Source: Planktomarina sp. (GTDB lineage Bacteria; Pseudomonadota; Alphaproteobacteria; Rhodobacterales; Rhodobacteraceae). Taken from it: a stretch of DNA of 48,231 nt. The notes beneath the pieces are model-generated. The model saw only the letters and a list, made by a program, of their open reading frames with translations, was not told the DNA's origin and ran no database searches. Of the stretch, positions 45,079 through 48,231 are shown piece by piece. The stretch covers positions 1 to 48,231 of the forward strand of contig JAFMEA010000013.1 of NCBI GenBank assembly GCA_017856985.1, written 5' to 3'. Position 1 is the stretch's first letter. Each line of letters begins with the position of its first letter. Made by a program: the position numbers and the translations under genes.

Positions 45079-46914
45079 TCAAACTAATTCATTATGCCGA
45101 CTGGCTTTGCCATTTTCAGCTAATTGTAAATTCCACAGGTGGGCATAGCGACCAGCCTTTAACATTAATTCATCATGGCGGCCCTGCTCAACGATCTGAC
45201 CTTTCTCCAAAACTACGATGCGGTCCGCGTGCACAACAGTAGACAATCTATGAGCAATAGTCAGGACTGTTCGTCCCCGTCCCATTTGAATTAAGCTGTC
45301 CTGAATATCATACTCTGTTTCTGAATCCAAAGCCGATGTCGCTTCGTCTAGTAATAAAATTGGAGGGTCTTTAAGTAAGGTACGGGCTATCCCCACTCTT
45401 TGCTTTTCGCCCCCAGATAATTTCAACCCCCGTTCACCAACAGTCGTTTCATAACCCATAGGAAGACTTTCTACGAAGTCATGTATCTGAGCCGCTTTTG
45501 CAGCTGTTTTGACCTGATCCGGTGTCGCACCAGTACGACCATAGGCAATGTTATAGTAAATAGTATCATTGAAAAGCACTGTATCTTGAGGAACTACCCC
45601 TATCGCCTCATGCAAGCTTCGCTGTGTGATGTCGCGGATGTCTTGGTCATCAATTAACAAAGCGCCATCATTAACGTCATAAAACCTAAACAACAAACGA
45701 CCTAAAGTAGATTTTCCAGATCCAGATGGACCAACAATAGCCCATGTTTGGCCGGGCTCCACTTTTAAGCTAACGCCTTTAAGGATAGGGCGCTCAGCAT
45801 CATACGAAAATTGTATATCCCTAAACTCAATACACCCACCGGTCACTTTCAAAGCCGTAGCCGCATCCTTATCTTCTACTTCAGGCGGTCGCTCCAACAA
45901 ACTAAACATCTCACTCATATCTACTAAAGCTTGGCGAATTTCACGATATACAAAGCCTAAAAAATTAAGTGGCATCATCACTTGCATGATATAGGCATTG
46001 ACCGCAACAAATCCGCCTACACTCGCCCGGCCGGCAGCTACATCTTGCGCCGACATAATCATTACTGCCACCATTGCCGTGTTGATTATTAATGACTGAC
46101 CGATATTAATAAAACCTAGGGAATAAGAAGTTTTAATTGCCGCAGCTTCGTAGCCTTCCATCGCAGCATCATAGCGGCCTGCTTCACGCATTTCAGCACC
46201 AAAATATTTGACAGTTTCGAAATTTAACAAACTATCAATAGCTTTTTGGTTTGCATCTTTATCTTGATCATTCATAACTTTGCGGATTTTTACCCTCCAC
46301 TCAGTTACCACTGCGGTAAAGAGGACGTAAGCGACAACTGCTAAAGCAATGACACCTAAATACCTGACATTGAATAATGTGGCCAAGGCAATGGAAATAA
46401 GGATGAGCTGAAGAGCCAAGGGGCCAATTGAAAAAAGCAAAAAACGTAAGAGAAACGAGACACCTTTTACGCCCCGCTCCATCACGCGACTTAGCCCTCC
46501 TGTCTGGCGACTGAGATGGTAACGCAATGACATGTTATGAATGTGTTGAAACGTCTCTAAACCTACTTTCCGTAGGGCACGCTGTCCAACCTTAGCAAAA
46601 ACTATATCGCGCAATTGCTGAAATGCACTTTCTAGAATTCGGGACAGACCGTAAGCTACAGTGAGCCCAATAGCACCAAGCATGAGGATTTGGCTGGGTC
46701 CTCCGTCACCAGAAAGATTATCAACCGCGGCACCCATTATCATTGGCGTGGCGACTGCCACTAATTTAGCCATTACCAAGCTAACCAACGCAATTATGAC
46801 CCGCCACTTCACCCAAGCTTGACCTTTTGGCCACAAATAAGGCAGCACCCGGGCAATTACGCGAATTTCGACCTTCCGGTCATGCTGATTTTCTGGGTGA
46901 TCAATGCTTTTCAT
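45079..46914 (-). CDS. Atm1-like ABC exporter (fused permease and ATPase)
   Basis: A 611-residue half-transporter that would act as a homodimer in the inner membrane. The membrane domain with about six segments covers residues 35-340, and the ATPase domain 360-600 carries Walker A GPSGSGKST, signature LSGGEKQRVGIARTLL and Walker B ILLLDEATSALD. The segment RVMERGVKGVSFLLRFLLF, with MERGxKG, and the FNDTIYYNIAYGR stretch are marks of the Atm1/ABCB7 group, which exports glutathione-linked sulfur or metal compounds and supports metal and Fe-S homeostasis. It lies 45 bases downstream of the LysM gene. Confidence 0.92.
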   Translation of the reverse strand: MKSIDHPENQHDRKVEIRVIARVLPYLWPKGQAWVKWRVIIALVSLVMAKLVAVATPMIMGAAVDNLSGDGGPSQILMLGAIGLTVAYGLSRILESAFQQLRDIVFAKVGQRALRKVGLETFQHIHNMSLRYHLSRQTGGLSRVMERGVKGVSFLLRFLLFSIGPLALQLILISIALATLFNVRYLGVIALAVVAYVLFTAVVTEWRVKIRKVMNDQDKDANQKAIDSLLNFETVKYFGAEMREAGRYDAAMEGYEAAAIKTSYSLGFINIGQSLIINTAMVAVMIMSAQDVAAGRASVGGFVAVNAYIMQVMMPLNFLGFVYREIRQALVDMSEMFSLLERPPEVEDKDAATALKVTGGCIEFRDIQFSYDAERPILKGVSLKVEPGQTWAIVGPSGSGKSTLGRLLFRFYDVNDGALLIDDQDIRDITQRSLHEAIGVVPQDTVLFNDTIYYNIAYGRTGATPDQVKTAAKAAQIHDFVESLPMGYETTVGERGLKLSGGEKQRVGIARTLLKDPPILLLDEATSALDSETEYDIQDSLIQMGRGRTVLTIAHRLSTVVHADRIVVLEKGQIVEQGRHDELMLKAGRYAHLWNLQLAENGKASRHNELV

Positions 46915-46959
46915 TACGATAGTTTACTTAGGTCAATAATTGACAAATGTAAGGCCTAA

Positions 46960-48231
46960 TTAATCTGGAATTTCGAATACCTGCCCAGGGTATATCAGAT
47001 CGGGGTCCCTAATCCGTTCTTTATTAGCCTCAAAAACTTTATGATATTCAATGCCAGAACCATATCGTTCCTTGGCAATTGCCCAGAGCGTTGAACCAGG
47101 CTGAACCGTTTTAATCCTAAACTCAATTGAGAGCTTGGGTACTTCAACCCGTCCAGAAATGGGCTGAGGCTTTTCGTCTATACTAATCACATTTGATACA
47201 ACTTCATTTGACTTTAGGGTTGAAGTTGAAGCCTCAAGACCCACAACTTGGTCCTGAACCTTAACCTTATTTTGAGTAATTGCAGAATTTATCTTAACCT
47301 TCTCGCTACCTTCTTTAGATGCCTCAGTAGTCAAAGCTACAAGCTCGTCAGGCTTCTCGCGTTTAAATGGGATTTCCACCCGCGAGAGCACTTCGCCCGT
47401 TTCAGATATTTCATCCACACGCAATTTATAAATTCCAGCTTTTATGTCCAGAAAATCAGCTTTCCAATACCCATCTTTTTTAATTTTTGACGTAGCTATG
47501 AGCTTATTATCAATATAAATACGTACAAACCCTGTTCCAACGGCGCGGCCTCCAACAGAAACCTGACCCTCTAAATCATAAGAAATAGTATCGATGGAAA
47601 CAGCCGTAGTGGAGCTAGTTCCAATCTGGTCTTGAACTACTCGGATGCCATTTTCATCAGCAACAATAACTGCTGGTGCCAGAGGAACTTCATCAGTTTT
47701 TAAATCTGTTTCCTCCACAACTGAGTTCGATGCATCAGCCGTATCGGATACAATAGTTTCTGGCGGCAAAGTCACAAACGTAACCCCTTCCGAAATAATT
47801 GGCCCACTTCCATTCTTTGGGAAAAGCCATAGCTGAAGAGCTTGCGGTTCTGGTTTGCGTGGCAACTGGGCTAATATCGCAAATTTTCCATTACCATTTA
47901 AATCTGCTCGCGCGTCAGGAAACTCGCGGCCATCAAGGCTGAGAACAACATATCCAAAACCTTCCGCTAAGCCATATACAACCAATGACCCATCTGCGTC
48001 GAGGCGAGTTCCATCAAATTCTGGAGCTGATACCTGCTGAGGTTCTGGTTCGGCGGTATCAACTATGTCTGTCTCTGTCTGTATCACAGTCGGAGGTTCT
48101 GGTTCAGCAGTATCAACTATGGCTGTATCTGTCTGTGTTGCAGTCGGAGGTTCTGGTTCAGCAGTATCAACTATGGCTGTATCTGTCTGTGTTGCAGTCA
48201 ACGTTTCAGTATTTACCGCCTCCTCTGAGGG
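46960..48231 (-). CDS. LysM-domain protein with N-terminal tandem repeats (5' end cut by window edge)
   Basis: The reading frame is open through base 48231, so the true start lies outside the window; about 423 residues are visible. The visible N-terminal part is three tandem 18-residue repeats of the type TDTAIVDTAEPEPPTATQ. Two bacterial Ig-like segments follow (about LDADGSLVVYGLAEGFGYV..., then ISYDLEGQVSVGGRAVGTGFVRIYID...). One LysM domain closes the protein (TVQPGSTLWAIAKERYG ... RIRDPDLIYPGQVFEIP). LysM binds peptidoglycan, so a cell-envelope location is expected. Members with this plan in alphaproteobacteria are usually annotated only as LysM peptidoglycan-binding proteins. The Atm1-like gene follows on the same strand. 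Confidence 0.9.
   Translation of the reverse strand, partial: PSEEAVNTETLTATQTDTAIVDTAEPEPPTATQTDTAIVDTAEPEPPTVIQTETDIVDTAEPEPQQVSAPEFDGTRLDADGSLVVYGLAEGFGYVVLSLDGREFPDARADLNGNGKFAILAQLPRKPEPQALQLWLFPKNGSGPIISEGVTFVTLPPETIVSDTADASNSVVEETDLKTDEVPLAPAVIVADENGIRVVQDQIGTSSTTAVSIDTISYDLEGQVSVGGRAVGTGFVRIYIDNKLIATSKIKKDGYWKADFLDIKAGIYKLRVDEISETGEVLSRVEIPFKREKPDELVALTTEASKEGSEKVKINSAITQNKVKVQDQVVGLEASTSTLKSNEVVSNVISIDEKPQPISGRVEVPKLSIEFRIKTVQPGSTLWAIAKERYGSGIEYHKVFEANKERIRDPDLIYPGQVFEIPD
48038..48199 (-). repeat. 54-bp tandem repeat in the LysM gene
   Basis: Three successive 54-base copies in frame, encoding an acidic, proline-rich 18-residue unit. The two copies nearest the window edge are almost identical; the innermost is diverged. 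The length being a multiple of three allows copy-number change without frameshift. Confidence 0.9.

Overview
The window looks like a chromosomal segment of a marine alphaproteobacterium. The gene order (pgk-fda-ftsB-pdhABC; yajC-secD-secF-Mth938-like-ccmABCDG; TPR-bamB-der; fabD/fabG/acpP/fabF/mltG), a short 296-residue class I aldolase, a DMSP lyase of the DddP type, a DUF3445 protein and a DUF6314 protein together point to the Rhodobacterales or a SAR116-like relative. The DNA is moderately AT-rich. I cannot fix the genus from sequence alone. Nothing looks like a prophage, IS element, integron or CRISPR array; this is mostly core genome with a small accessory patch at about 18-26 kb.

Layout. 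1-557: cyclophilin-type PPIase (minus, runs off the left edge) with a Lys-Pro-Ala repeat tail. 681-6991 (plus): pgk, fda, ftsB and pdhA-pdhB-pdhC, with a perfect 28-bp palindrome just upstream of pdhA. 7068-12690 (minus): cysE, then mltG, fabF, acpP, fabG, fabD. 12691-14264 (plus): rpsF-rpsR-rplI with a candidate S6:S18 mRNA leader, ended by a terminator shared with the convergent tig. 14319-15819 (minus): tig and tRNA-Leu(UAG). 16156-17922 (plus): glnB-glnA. 18023-20217: divergent DUF3445 gene and dddP. 20278-21350 (minus): bioY and a DUF6314 gene. 21593-22897 (plus): purB. 23015-26020 (plus): a tightly overlapping five-gene operon with a three-subunit cobalt-type nitrile hydratase / thiocyanate hydrolase-like enzyme, a DMT-family permease and an LpxL/HtrB-like acyltransferase. 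26200-28992: acnB. 29109-35152 (minus): yajC, secD, secF, a Mth938-like gene and ccmA, B, C, D, G, including the small ccmD. 35477-36769 (plus): serS. 36799-40310 (minus): TPR protein, bamB, der. 40422-44827 (minus): RND permease and its periplasmic adaptor. 45079-46914 (minus): Atm1-like ABC transporter. 46960-48231 (minus): LysM protein with 18-residue tandem repeats, cut by the right edge.

How the genes work together. Central carbon flow (aldolase, PGK, pyruvate dehydrogenase E1/E2, aconitase) sits beside fatty acid synthesis, ammonium assimilation (GlnB-GlnA), envelope assembly and export (SecDF-YajC, BamB, FtsB, MltG) and cytochrome c maturation. The accessory genes suggest use of small methylated or nitrogen- and sulphur-bearing solutes: DddP cleaves DMSP, DUF3445 proteins include haem-dependent N-demethylases, and the NHase/SCNase-like trio would hydrate a nitrile-like substrate or thiocyanate. 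The trio is the most interesting candidate for an uncharacterised system, but its substrate cannot be read from the sequence. I found no wholly novel system that I could defend.
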